Counted from the stretch's first letter, positions 1-9,528 are shown. The stretch is 64,000 nt of DNA from Vibrio tapetis subsp. tapetis (GCF_900233005.1 NZ_LT960611.1:2232001-2296000); one strand, 5' to 3'. Made by a program: numbers and translations. Notes: generated from the sequence alone by a model not told the origin.

Positions 1-3000
1 TCAATGACTATCACTTCTATCTCATCGATACCTACATAACCGTGTGCAATTGACTTCCAATAGTCTTTTAGTGCCGAAGCGAGCTTATCAATACCTACTC
101 GCTTGCCGCCTATTTCCCAACATTTGGTCGACTTCTGTGATACTAAAAGAAATACGCCACAACCAGCAGTACCCTCTCTAAGGTAGTCACCAACTAGTTG
201 GTTTCGAAGCCGCTCGCATAATTCAGGGCCACTCCAACCTTTATCGAGTAACTTTAACTCAATCGGCACTGGGGACATGACGTTCGGGTTAGCAAGCCAG
301 ATATCCATTCGTTGTTCATTAGCTAGCTCTGGCTCTTCTGCAACCGAGTAGTGTCCGTTGGCACTTTTTCTTAGCTCAGCAGCAATTAGCGTTCTAACCT
401 CATTTTCTTTGGTCGCTCTCTGCCACGTCATCCATGGGCTATCATTACCATTTTCTACCCAATCCTTAATCGAAAGAATCTGTTGGATACCCAGTTCAAA
501 TAGTTGCCTGTGCGACTCAGGAGAGATCTGCTTAGTCTTATGGAACTCCTTAAACTGATTATCCGACCATAAAGGAACATCTCCATAAGCTTCAGCCATT
601 TTGTATGCGCTCTTTCTCATCCATGGTCGATGTGATTCGTCAGGATGATCTTTTATCAGCTGTGTCAATGCGCAATAGCTCTCTTTAGAGGGAAGCTCAA
701 CCAAGTAGTTGAACAACATATCTCTTGCTTCTTGAGCATGATCTCTTGTTGTGGGGCTATAGACCCCTGTACCTGCTCGATTAAGATCATCACTGACTCT
801 GATATATTTATGCATCAGCACGTACAAAGCCTTTAGGTGAGCAACCACTTTAAACTGTCCTATATTATAAAGAGATCGATGTGAGCTCCTCCCACCTAAC
901 AAAGCTTCCAGAAATACTTCCGCAGCGTGCGTTGCCTGTTCAGGCTCAAGCGTTGCTAACCACTCCTCTAAACCTGGAATACCTTGGTCAGGCTCACTAT
1001 CGACTAACAGCGCATACCACCATGCAATTTCATGATCGTCACCTTGACTTGCTGATATGTATTTTTGGGCTAGCAAAGATAGTTGCCTAGCACTAATACC
1101 ACCTTCTATCAAGAGTCGTAAGCAGTATTCCTTATTGGCTTGGATTAGATGGGCTGAACGAATTAGGTACTCAAATACAGCACCAGCGAGATGTTGTTTG
1201 AGCCAAGGTACGTGATACACCAAATCGTGTAGAATATGGCTTGAAACCTTTTTGGCTTTACTATTATTCTCTAGCTCCCAAAACACCTCTTTAAGAATGG
1301 CGTTATTCGTTTCCTCTGGATAAGTTCGGTGTACTACCTCAAGCCAACTTGGGAATCCGTTTATATCCCATGTTATATAACGCAATAGGGTGCCAAGATC
1401 TTGACTACTCAAAGACTTAGGAAAGTTAGAGTCTTCCTTTGCTTGAATTTCTAGCCCAGCTAAGCCAAGTAACAAGGCATACGGGATTGAATTGTCAATC
1501 TCATTCTCTGAATGCAACTGTGGGCGGAAGTTGCGCCAATGATCCATACAGAACTCTTTGTATGCATTTGCCACTTCCAAGCCAAATTCAGGAATTAGCC
1601 TTTCCCATTGGTTTATACTACGTCGACTTATAGCTGAACTATCTTTTTCTAGGTCACTTAATAGCCAGACATGGATATTAGTAATTTCGCCAGACTTCAC
1701 ATTTGGAGCAGTAATCTGAGACGGGTTTTCTTGTAGTGACTGTATCCATTCTATTCGGCTACTTTCTCGCTCTTTCCGTTTTTTTTCTACTTGCCGGCGA
1801 TACTCCGCTTCCTTAGCCTCGTATCTTAGTGTTGATTCAGGAGTTATCGGATTTAACAAGTTCTCTAATCGTGAAACTAAGACTTCTTCACCATACACAG
1901 CAATACGAAGCTCCTCTAACATGTTTACAGGTGAGCCTAACTGTTGATAGAGCCTGAATGCAGCATTCAGTGCGACTAATCGGTCATCTTGCTCAAGGCG
2001 TGTGCTGACAAATGATACTAACCTTGATAAGTCATCACCGTTGAAAGCCCAAAAATGGTCTAAATATGAGATGCTCCAATCATCAGTCAAGGGCTTATCT
2101 TGCTCGCTTAGGTGTTTTCTTGCTTTCTCTATGCTATACCAATAAAGCGCATCATTAAGCTCTTGCCATTCAGGTACTAGATTACCAAGATCATGTTCAA
2201 CATCGTCTAAGTTATCTTCTCTCCAAAACTGCAAAGCACCTACATTTGCCAGAATGGATAGCGGAACCTCTGACAAAGCAAATGGATCTCTATTGACCAC
2301 TAGCTTTTCCAAACACTTGATAGCAGAGCCAAACAACCACGCATATTGTTCAGATACCCTGCAATCTCTTCGTTCTACAAATGGAGCAACATCAAGATAA
2401 CTACCGATCCCTTTTAGTAACTCCGGAATGAATTTGATTTCTGCTCTCTCGATAAAATCATGCAGCGTTCTATCCAACATCGATGATTCAAATCTTTTTG
2501 GCTCTACTAAATGATGAATTGAATCAACTAGGTATTTGATAGAGTCATCGCTGGGTGCTGTATGGTCAACCAACTCACTCAGCAGATCCCGAGGAATATC
2601 CCCTCGACTAATAACTTCTCTCCAGACGAAGTCTTTTTGCTCTTCATACCCACAAGTTAGCACAGCACGAACTGATGCAATTCTGGCATACTTACCTCGC
2701 TCACCAGATACCGCAATTTCTGTAAATGGTTCGGTACAAGCGTCCATCTTTCCTTGCCAGACTAAACGACCAAGGAAGAAAATTGCATCATCATTGTCTG
2801 CATATTTATGAATGAGATTGAGCACACCCTCTGTCAGGTCTGGCAGTGCAATTCGGGCAATAGCTGCATTGTCTCGACCAGAGTGACCATCAGTATCATC
2901 GGCAATTTGAGCTACAACATCTGAAAGAATTCGCCTCCTGACTGACAACGGCAACCGTGAGGGATCTCCTTCTTCTAAAGCTATTTCAGGCTTGATATCC

Positions 3001-4247
3001 AAGATCTTTGCTCGTAGACGATCATCAAACAAAATCAACCATGGCAAAATCGGACGAAATAAAGGGGTAACGACGGTTTCACCGAAAACTTCCCTAATAA
3101 AGTAAGACTCTATTTGTGAGCGCAAACCTTCTTCTTTCAATAAGCAACCAAAAAACTGCGCTGCTAATAGCTCACGAATATCCCTATGTCTGAATCTTAC
3201 TGCACCATAAATAATGTCGTTAAATAGACCACACTCCAGCAACGACTTAACGTCTTCTCGCTCCCAATCGTACAAAATGATGTCGGCATCAATCCCTTGC
3301 TTTACCTTTTCGGCATCAGGCACATTGATCCCTGCATTACCCGTTAAGATAACGGCAGCAGCCAACCTTTGAGCACCTTCACGTGCCTTGTCTAAGTTAA
3401 GAGGCTGTCGAACATTGTTATGCCTCTCACTAAGACGAACATCAACACTGTGTTGTAGCAGATGTAGTCGCCCATCAAGAGATTGATCATCCAACCACTT
3501 CGTGATGATGATATCCAAATCAAAAGGTCTTTCTGCTAGATTCCACAGGCCTAACCGCTCAACTTCATCAAGGAGTTCATCAATGTTTTTAACTCCATTT
3601 TCGATACAATAGGTGTGAACCTTGCTTCGGTCTAACGGTCGTAAGCTGTAGACATTTAAAGCACTTTTGGGATGCTTATTTTTGTTGTTATCTTCTTCTC
3701 GATTACTAGTAGATGGGTAGAATAGATGAGTATCAACTAGAGCTTTGTCTGACTTGGCACGCCAACTATAAGGGCGACTAGAAATGTAAATATGAGCCCG
3801 TTTTGCCCCCTTCCCAATCCCTTTAGCAAAACGTTTGATAGCTCTTTCAAAAGCTCTAGGGTGAGCTAGTTTTGCTTCATCCACCGAGTCTAGGAAAAAC
3901 CAAGCCTCATCATTTGAGTTGAGCCAGTCTTCAAACTTATCTTCATCACCTATTTCGAAAGCATCATCAAAATTACGGTCAATATCTTCAATCCGAATAA
4001 AAAATGACCACTTCCCTTCGTTTGAGAGCTTACTTGCCATTTCCATTAATTCGACCGTCTTACCAGCGCCAGCTTCGGCTAGAATTACAGTGCGGTATTC
4101 GCTTAATAGAGACTTCCAATTGCCTGCTTTTTTCATCCCCAAACTAAGAGAAGCATCTAGCTCTTCAGAGTCCTTGTGATTTTCTATTACAGGAGAAAAC
4201 TGCCGATCTAAGGCGATATACTTCCGCATAACTACATTGGGTTCCAT
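1..4247 (-). CDS. NACHT/STAND-like NTPase with C-terminal PD-(D/E)XK-like nuclease (partial, runs off the left edge)
   Basis: The frame is open from an ATG at 4247 to the window edge (more than 1,415 codons); I spot-checked it in several places and found no stop. The N-terminal part has a Walker A (EAGAGKT, residues 58-64), a Walker B (WFFLDSVDE, about 116-124) and a sensor-like SSRPYSWR (about 156-163). Further on comes FRHRDIRELLAAQFF, the F-x-H-x5-E-x2-AA winged-helix signature of NACHT/STAND proteins. The middle is long and probably helical, with a charged stretch (EAKEAEYRRQVEKKRKER). The last readable part holds D1315-x14-E1330-L-K1332 followed by Q in an RNQL helix, the layout of PD-(D/E)XK nucleases. 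Related STAND proteins (Avs, bNACHT) sense phage proteins and activate an effector; here the nuclease would be that effector. Defence is inferred. A well-placed GGGAG also precedes an overlapping out-of-frame ATG 10 nt upstream, so the start is not certain. Confidence 0.8.
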   Translation of the reverse strand, partial: MEPNVVMRKYIALDRQFSPVIENHKDSEELDASLSLGMKKAGNWKSLLSEYRTVILAEAGAGKTVELMEMASKLSNEGKWSFFIRIEDIDRNFDDAFEIGDEDKFEDWLNSNDEAWFFLDSVDEAKLAHPRAFERAIKRFAKGIGKGAKRAHIYISSRPYSWRAKSDKALVDTHLFYPSTSNREEDNNKNKHPKSALNVYSLRPLDRSKVHTYCIENGVKNIDELLDEVERLGLWNLAERPFDLDIIITKWLDDQSLDGRLHLLQHSVDVRLSERHNNVRQPLNLDKAREGAQRLAAAVILTGNAGINVPDAEKVKQGIDADIILYDWEREDVKSLLECGLFNDIIYGAVRFRHRDIRELLAAQFFGCLLKEEGLRSQIESYFIREVFGETVVTPLFRPILPWLILFDDRLRAKILDIKPEIALEEGDPSRLPLSVRRRILSDVVAQIADDTDGHSGRDNAAIARIALPDLTEGVLNLIHKYADNDDAIFFLGRLVWQGKMDACTEPFTEIAVSGERGKYARIASVRAVLTCGYEEQKDFVWREVISRGDIPRDLLSELVDHTAPSDDSIKYLVDSIHHLVEPKRFESSMLDRTLHDFIERAEIKFIPELLKGIGSYLDVAPFVERRDCRVSEQYAWLFGSAIKCLEKLVVNRDPFALSEVPLSILANVGALQFWREDNLDDVEHDLGNLVPEWQELNDALYWYSIEKARKHLSEQDKPLTDDWSISYLDHFWAFNGDDLSRLVSFVSTRLEQDDRLVALNAAFRLYQQLGSPVNMLEELRIAVYGEEVLVSRLENLLNPITPESTLRYEAKEAEYRRQVEKKRKERESSRIEWIQSLQENPSQITAPNVKSGEITNIHVWLLSDLEKDSSAISRRSINQWERLIPEFGLEVANAYKEFCMDHWRNFRPQLHSENEIDNSIPYALLLGLAGLEIQAKEDSNFPKSLSSQDLGTLLRYITWDINGFPSWLEVVHRTYPEETNNAILKEVFWELENNSKAKKVSSHILHDLVYHVPWLKQHLAGAVFEYLIRSAHLIQANKEYCLRLLIEGGISARQLSLLAQKYISASQGDDHEIAWWYALLVDSEPDQGIPGLEEWLATLEPEQATHAAEVFLEALLGGRSSHRSLYNIGQFKVVAHLKALYVLMHKYIRVSDDLNRAGTGVYSPTTRDHAQEARDMLFNYLVELPSKESYCALTQLIKDHPDESHRPWMRKSAYKMAEAYGDVPLWSDNQFKEFHKTKQISPESHRQLFELGIQQILSIKDWVENGNDSPWMTWQRATKENEVRTLIAAELRKSANGHYSVAEEPELANEQRMDIWLANPNVMSPVPIELKLLDKGWSGPELCERLRNQLVGDYLREGTAGCGVFLLVSQKSTKCWEIGGKRVGIDKLASALKDYWKSIAHGYVGIDEIEVIVI

Positions 4248-4591
4248 GTGACATAAAAACTCCCTGTATTCTACTAATTACACGCGACTTACCCAACCAG
4301 TTTAGCTCTCATAAAGTGATTACAAATTTTAATAAGTTGTCCCACCAATTCCATTTCAATGTTAGGAGGTGTTCTGATCAATGTTTGTCCAACAGTTAGC
4401 AGAATACAATCAAATAACTGGGATTTGATACAATACATTTGCTTATTGGCTATTAGTCGCGCTACAGGACACACACCAAATAGTATGACGAAACGACTGA
4501 CTTAACCTCGATACAACCCCAATTCTATGCATCCAACTTTTCCTACTTAACACAATTGCTATCTTGGTAAAAAAACTAATGGGTAACTTTC
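4248..4591. other. Intergenic region between the STAND gene and the HUH transposase gene
   Basis: This AT-rich spacer lies between divergently transcribed genes and must hold both promoters. A 61-codon minus-strand frame at 4289-4474 has no convincing ribosome binding site or family resemblance and I treat it as chance. I see no strong hairpin or repeat. Confidence 0.5.
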
Positions 4592-5551
4592 ATGGCTACC
4601 GCAAGAAAACAACTTATCTCGGTCGATGCAACTCCTTACTATCACTGCGTTTCAAGGTGTGTAAGACAAAGCTATTTATGTGGTGAGGATACCACCACTA
4701 ACATGAGCTACGAACACCGTAGAGAATGGATTGAACATAAAATTCAGTCACTCACCCATACCTATTGCATTGATGTATGCGCCTATGCCGTGATGAGCAA
4801 CCACTATCATGCTGTCTTGCACATTAATAAAGACAAAGCTCTTAAATTATCGCTTGATGATGTTGTTGAACGCTGGGGTCATACCCATAAATTACCCGTA
4901 TTAATTCAGCGCTGGCTGAGGAAAGAGTTGAAGAGCCAAGCTGAAGAAAGTAAATGCATAGAAATCATAGAGGTATGGAGAGAGAGACTATGGTCATTAA
5001 GTTGGTTCATGAAAGAACTCAACTACGATATTGCATGTAAAGCAAATCAAGAAGACCAATGCACAGGGCACTTTTGGGAAAGCCGCTTCAAAAGCCAGGC
5101 GCTGCTTGATGAAAAAGCCTTAGCTGCAGCTATGACGTATGTAGATTTAAACCCTGTTCGTGCTGGTATAGCGACAACCCCTGAGCAATCAGACTTTACC
5201 TCAATACAAGCAAGACTGAGGGCACTTAACAGCAACCTTGAAAGCGCACCATGTTTGCATCCATTCATTGGAAATCCAACCAAAAAGATGAGCGATGGGA
5301 TTCCTTTTAGGTTAATGGATTACATAGAATTGGTAGATTGGACCGCAAGGCAGTTTCGAGATGGTAAAGCATCAATGGCTTCAGATTTTCCACCAATTTT
5401 AGAAAGGCTTAACTTCAACCCAAATAGTTGGTTGGAGGTCTGCACAACATTAGAACGAAGGCGTTCGACAGCAATCGGAGCTCCTTGCTGCCTCGAGCAG
5501 GCAAAATCCGCGCTAGACAAATCAAAAATTCATTATTATCAACTTGAATAG
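4592..5551 (+). CDS. RAYT-like HUH (Y1) transposase, IS200/REP-associated type
   Basis: The 319-aa protein has the HUH motif of Y1 transposases (SNHYHAVL, H71-Y-H73), which binds the metal ion for single-strand DNA cleavage. Its N-terminal opening (DATPYYHCVSRCVRQSYLCG) and the later TYVDLNPVRAG segment are typical of REP-associated tyrosine transposases. These enzymes are usually single-copy, are not flanked by insertion-sequence ends, and act on palindromic REP-type hairpins. A perfect hairpin lies about 240 bp downstream (5789-5817) and could be a relative of such a substrate, although it also looks like a minus-strand terminator. The gene is complete and is divergent from the STAND gene. 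Family is clear; its DNA substrate here is inferred. Confidence 0.85.
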   Translation: MATARKQLISVDATPYYHCVSRCVRQSYLCGEDTTTNMSYEHRREWIEHKIQSLTHTYCIDVCAYAVMSNHYHAVLHINKDKALKLSLDDVVERWGHTHKLPVLIQRWLRKELKSQAEESKCIEIIEVWRERLWSLSWFMKELNYDIACKANQEDQCTGHFWESRFKSQALLDEKALAAAMTYVDLNPVRAGIATTPEQSDFTSIQARLRALNSNLESAPCLHPFIGNPTKKMSDGIPFRLMDYIELVDWTARQFRDGKASMASDFPPILERLNFNPNSWLEVCTTLERRRSTAIGAPCCLEQAKSALDKSKIHYYQLE

Positions 5552-6380
5552 ATGCCCCACCCCACTTCATTACGCCAGATACCACGCCAGCATTGAGTTG
5601 GTTAACTGCGTTTGTTTAAAGCTCAAAGTAAAGTCGACATTTACCTAAAACCAACCAATTTGTATGCCTTTCTTTGGGAAAGAACACCACATTCAATAGA
5701 AAACATCAGATGACATTGCTCACTTAACATATTGCTTTCGAGTCGTTTTTCCGTGTGTGTCTATTTAAGAAAAGTGTGCGTACAAAAAAATAGGCCAGCG
5801 ATAATCGCTGGCCTATTCTCTAAAATCAGTTTTGGCGGTTAGGATGATTCAATGAAAGCAAGAATTAATTTTTGTTTTTATGAATCATGAGAGAGACCAG
5901 CAATACCAATGGGTTCATGGGTTTCTCAACAAAAAGCCCTTTCTCTAAGAAAAATCTGAGAAAATCACTCCGAAATTCTCAACTATGCCATCAAGTCGAA
6001 CAAAGCAATTCTCGACATTTAGTTACTAATCAGCGCTCTACTCCTTTGTATCACACAACCACCACAGCGACTACACACTCGACCACCCGCAACAATCGAC
6101 CATCCGCTGAAACACGTTTCTGGACAGAAATCATTTAGAGTCGATAGCCTAAATACCAACCACTACATTAGTTTATGTATGTTAACTTGCGACACCCAAC
6201 ACCACCTTAAGTACGAAAGGGTTTCGCAATCTAAAGTCGCTAACCACACCTTTAATTCCACCTAAACATCTGTGATAATTACAAAAATCTAGTTTTACTA
6301 AGGCTTGGGGAAAGTCCCAAAATAAATTGCTCACCTACCAATGTGGGGCCTTGTAATTTGAGTAAAGGTACGAAGACAGT
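5552..6380. other. Long stretch without a convincing gene
   Basis: This 829-bp stretch separates the transposase from the 379-aa gene. Its one clear structure is the hairpin at 5789-5817. An 83-codon plus-strand frame at 5887-6138 is low-complexity (rich in T, S, N and R) with no ribosome binding site, and I do not call it. The segment at 5887-6130 may be degenerate sequence from an older insertion. The promoter of the 379-aa gene should lie at about 6270-6370. Confidence 0.4.
5786..5817 (-). terminator. Perfect hairpin with a T-tract on the minus strand
   Basis: An 11-14 bp perfect stem (AATAGGCCAGC on the plus strand paired with GCTGGCCTATT, GATAATC loop) is followed on the minus strand by TATTTTTTTG, as in an intrinsic terminator. 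No credible minus-strand gene lies upstream to be terminated, so it may be a relic, or a palindrome linked to the nearby RAYT-like transposase. Confidence 0.55.
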
Positions 6381-7520
6381 ATGGATAAGGACACAAACTT
6401 TTTTACGGCATCGCAAATAGCTAGGTCTATTTCGATTCCATTCGCTGATATAGAAGAGATGCTAGACCCCTACATATACTTCAAAGGCCTAATTTTTAAA
6501 GGTGACAAAATCAGTTATGTTGACGGTTATTTTATAGTCCACAAAACTGAAGTCGTTGGTCCCAAATTTACCCTAGAGGAAATCGAAAGTGGCTATGCGA
6601 TCTGTGATCCGGATATGCCAGTTTTTAATTTCGTAGTTGAGGTTAAAGGCACAAAATACAGCAATAGCGAGGAATTAATTGGGAATGTTTACCTACTAAA
6701 AACTAAGACCGAGGTAGAAGATGAAGCGTTATTCTCATATGAACAGCTTTGCAAAATAGCATCAGAAATTGGATACCCTAAGCCAATCGAAAAACTTCAA
6801 CTTCTCGCAAAAGACCATGCTTATGATGTGAAGTTTATCAACCAAAAAAGTAACTTTACTTTAAGTGCCGCCGCAAAAATAGCTGCGAATATTGAACCTA
6901 CGACATCAATAGAAATGCCATCTCAGAGGTACTCATACAATCACTACCTTGAACTATTAAGCGACTGTATAAAAGGAACAAATCAACATGGATTTAAATT
7001 ACATACAGTAGAGCTTTGGACATCATGTAATGATGAGTTCGGTGAAAGGTATTCTAAAAGTTACAAGAATGGAACGTTACTAAAACAGCGAGCAGTATTG
7101 GATTACGAGCTTACAATAATCTCAAAGCAAGAATTTTTAAGATGGTCTGAATATCAAGGATTAGATATTGGTTTGGATTATCAACCTGAAAGCATAAGCA
7201 AGTCAGTTGAATTACTAGAGATGAGACTTTCTGAATCAGAAGAGGAAATTTCACGATTAAGAGATTTACTCATTAATGAAGATTCGATGACTCCAGAAAC
7301 CACAAATAATTCATACCCGCCTGAATTACAAATAGCTATTGATGCTTATGAAGAGCTATGTTTAAACGAAGCTACTCCTCCAACAAACAAAGTAATACAA
7401 GACTGGCTGAAAGCAGAAAGCAAACAGAGAGGGATCACCCACAAGGATGGTTCTGATCAAGTTCAGGGATTGAGCCAAGTAAAGCTAGAGCGAATAGCTT
7501 CAATGATCAAATCTAGGTAG
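6381..7520 (+). CDS. Unknown 379-aa protein of the island
   Basis: I do not recognise a family. The protein has an N-terminal segment reminiscent of a helix-turn-helix (FFTASQIARSISIPFADIEEML), a mixed alpha/beta middle, a leucine-rich predicted coiled coil at about residues 270-300 (VELLEMRLSESEEEISRLRDLL) and a basic helical tail (NKVIQDWLKAESKQRGIT). There is no signal peptide or membrane segment, so it should be cytoplasmic. It stands alone and is followed at once by a terminator hairpin, now separated from it by an IS256-family element. Its place among defence genes makes a regulatory or defence role possible, but nothing in the sequence shows this. Confidence 0.7.
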   Translation: MDKDTNFFTASQIARSISIPFADIEEMLDPYIYFKGLIFKGDKISYVDGYFIVHKTEVVGPKFTLEEIESGYAICDPDMPVFNFVVEVKGTKYSNSEELIGNVYLLKTKTEVEDEALFSYEQLCKIASEIGYPKPIEKLQLLAKDHAYDVKFINQKSNFTLSAAAKIAANIEPTTSIEMPSQRYSYNHYLELLSDCIKGTNQHGFKLHTVELWTSCNDEFGERYSKSYKNGTLLKQRAVLDYELTIISKQEFLRWSEYQGLDIGLDYQPESISKSVELLEMRLSESEEEISRLRDLLINEDSMTPETTNNSYPPELQIAIDAYEELCLNEATPPTNKVIQDWLKAESKQRGITHKDGSDQVQGLSQVKLERIASMIKSR

Positions 7521-7526
7521 GAGAAA

Positions 7527-8847
7527 AACTAGGGGAGGCTGTAACAGATTCTGTGTAACTGCCATTTAGTTAACGTGTTTATCGAGACGTTCCTCGAACT
7601 CGATAATAAACCGACTCATAGCCTGACGCCAGTTTTGAATGGGCATCGTCCATTTCTTGCTGGCGTCTTTGATTGCTAAGTACACCATTTTGGTTGCGGC
7701 CTCATCGTTAGGGAAGATCTTCCGCTTTTTTAGTGCTTTACGGATCACGCTATTGAGAGACTCAATAGCATTGGTTGTGTAGATGGCTCTACGGATATCT
7801 TCTGGGTAGTTGAAGAGCGTGTTGAGGTTCTGCCAGTGATTGCGCCAGGACTTAGATATTTGCGGATATCGCCCCTCCCATAATTAGCCGAGGCGCGCCC
7901 ATTCGAGTAGAGCCTCATCTTCTGTAGTAGAGCGATACACTCGTTTCAGGTCGGCAGTCACCGCCTTATAGTCTTTCCAAGACACATACTTCAATGAGTT
8001 CCGCACCATATGGACGATACAAAGCTGAATATGCGTTTGGGGGAAGACAGTATTGATAGCGTCAGGAAAGCCCTTCAATCCATCTACACACGCAATAAGG
8101 ATATCTTCAACACCACGTTGATTGAGTTCAGTTAGAACACTCTGCCAAAACTTAGCCCCCTCGTTTTCGGCTATCCACATGCCCATTAGCTCTTTCTGAC
8201 CATCGGTGTTAATACCTAAAGCAAGGAAAATCGACTTATTGATGATACGCTTGTCTTGACGGATCTTGACCACAATACAATCGAGATAAACGATAGGATA
8301 AATGGCATCGAGTGGCCTTGATTGCCACTCCACTATTTCTTCTATCACCGCATTTGTGACGCGCGATACGAGGCTGGGTGATATCTCCGCACCGTACCAC
8401 TCATCGAAAGCGTTTACGATGTCACGCGTACTCATTCCTTGGGCGTAGAGCCACAAGATTTTGTCATCCATAGAGGTAAATCGTGATTGGTGTTTTTTGA
8501 CTAGCTTGGGGTCAAACGAGCCAAGGCGATCCCGAGGTGTATCGAGTTCAAACTCGCCATCTTCGGTTTTTACGCGTTTGCTACTCTTTCCATTGCGGCT
8601 ATTATTCGATCTAGAGGGTTGGTGTTTTTCATAGCCAAGATGCTCATCCATTTCCGCATTGAGTGCGGCCTCAACCGTAATTTTTTTCATCATTTGGCTG
8701 AACTCAGTTAAGTCCTCAGGGGTTTTAATTCCTTTTGCTGCTTCCTTGGGGAAAGCTTCAAGCTCTTTCTTGTTCATATTGCCTATCCTTAGCCTTTAAG
8801 GCTTAGTTTAGGCAATTACACAGAAATTGAGACAGTCTCAACTAGGG
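7527..8847 (-). mobile_element. IS256-family insertion sequence with 8-bp target duplications
   Basis: Imperfect 29-bp inverted repeats lie at 7535-7563 and 8811-8839; both outer ends read GAG(G/A)CTGT and share TTCTGTGTAA(C/T)TGCC. The element is 1,305 bp long. The 8-bp repeat AACTAGGG stands on both sides (7527-7534 and 8840-8847), a normal target duplication for this family. The target was the first arm of a terminator hairpin directly after the 379-aa gene (rest at 8842-8867), so the insertion separates that gene from its terminator without touching the coding sequence. Confidence 0.93.
7566..8777 (-). pseudogene. IS256-family transposase interrupted by an in-frame stop
   Basis: The reading frame runs from 8777 to a TAA at 7884-7886 and continues in the same frame as LWEGRYPQISKSWRNHWQNL to about NAIESLNS and the normal C-terminus at 7566. 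The upstream part carries the first two acidic residues of the DDE set (YLDCIVVKIR and ACVDGLKGF); the catalytic Glu (TNAIESLNS) lies beyond the stop. The context WARLG*LWEGRYPQ suggests that a Glu codon GAA became TAA. The truncated 297-aa product should therefore be inactive unless the stop is read through. Confidence 0.9.
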
Positions 8848-8873
8848 GTAACCTAGGTAACCCCTAGCCTTTT
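8842..8873 (+). terminator. Terminator hairpin of the 379-aa gene, displaced by IS256
   Basis: CTAGGGG pairs with CCCCTAG around a loop that is itself partly palindromic (ACCTAGGT), and CCTTTT follows. If the IS256 element is removed, the hairpin begins 8 bp after the stop codon of the 379-aa gene. The insertion fell at the base of the first arm. Confidence 0.75.
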
Positions 8874-8955
8874 AACAGGTAACCCCACTTGCCTAACCTC
8901 CCCTCTAATAAGTTTTAATTTACCTAAATCGACCCACAACCGACAAAGGTAACTT

Positions 8956-9054
8956 ATGATTGATTTGATAAAGGTTTTAGCCGAGCTACCTACAGAAAAC
9001 CTTCTGCTAATAACACTGATAATTTATATTCTCAGTGAACGGAAAAACTCATAG
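8956..9054 (+). CDS. Putative 32-aa small membrane protein
   Basis: A short frame starting MIDLIKVLAELPTENLLLIT has an AAAGG ribosome binding site about 6 nt before its ATG, a hydrophobic core (LLLITLIIYIL) that could form one transmembrane helix, and a charged tail (SERKNS). I know no family for it. It stands just upstream of another tiny gene (9365-9514), which raises the chance that both are real, possibly toxin-like or stress peptides, but expression cannot be judged from sequence. Confidence 0.4.
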   Translation: MIDLIKVLAELPTENLLLITLIIYILSERKNS

Positions 9055-9364
9055 AACTGTAACCGTTGAGTCGTAATAATCAACATATACGCAAAGTAAA
9101 GTAGTAGCCTCTGTATTGGGGATAAATGGTTAAAAGGATTGCTAGATTCGTTATTTATGTATTGGCTCACGTATTGAAAATTTTCATTCACAAGAAGTTC
9201 GGCTTTTGATTGACTGCAATCAACTGATTTATATAATGTGCAAATCAGTGCAGTCAGGTTGCCATCACCATTGCGACTGCTCGTAAACAAAATAGATGGC
9301 AAAGTCTGAACTCCTCTTCCTGACTCTTCATGAGACTGAGAGGAACGTATTTGAGGAGTAGCCT
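9055..9364. other. Spacer between two small genes
   Basis: This spacer contains a 92-codon minus-strand frame (9024-9302) that needs a TTG start and overlaps the 32-aa gene; I do not support it. A partly paired leader (TTCCT at about 9317 and AGGAA at about 9341, with an inner CTC/GAG pair) lies just before the strong ribosome binding site of the next small gene and could control its translation. Confidence 0.35.
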
Positions 9365-9514
9365 ATGGTGAAACGAGATAATGCGGGTTCAGCATCCTTA
9401 CCAAAGCTCATCACTGCTTTTGGGGGATTGTTTGTAATTTTGGTTGCAAGCTTTGAACCCGTTACAGCTTTTGTGTGTGCATTGAGTGCGACAGGATTTC
9501 TGTCACGCTTATAG
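9365..9514 (+). CDS. Putative 49-aa small membrane protein
   Basis: The frame starts MVKRDNAGSASLPKL and has a strong ribosome binding site (GAGGAG, 6 nt before the ATG). After a short basic N-terminus come two hydrophobic stretches (ITAFGGLFVILVASF and VTAFVCALSATGFL), consistent with one or two membrane helices. A hairpin follows at 9529-9558. No family is recognised. The ribosome binding site, composition and following hairpin support a real gene. Confidence 0.6.
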   Translation: MVKRDNAGSASLPKLITAFGGLFVILVASFEPVTAFVCALSATGFLSRL

Positions 9515-9528
9515 GGTTGGTAAGGTAA

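Noticed and set aside
5887..6138. An 83-codon plus-strand gene
   Set aside because: Its composition is low in complexity (T, S, N, R) and no ribosome binding site is present.
9024..9302. A 92-codon minus-strand gene
   Set aside because: It needs a TTG start, overlaps the 32-aa gene and shows no conserved motif or ribosome binding site.
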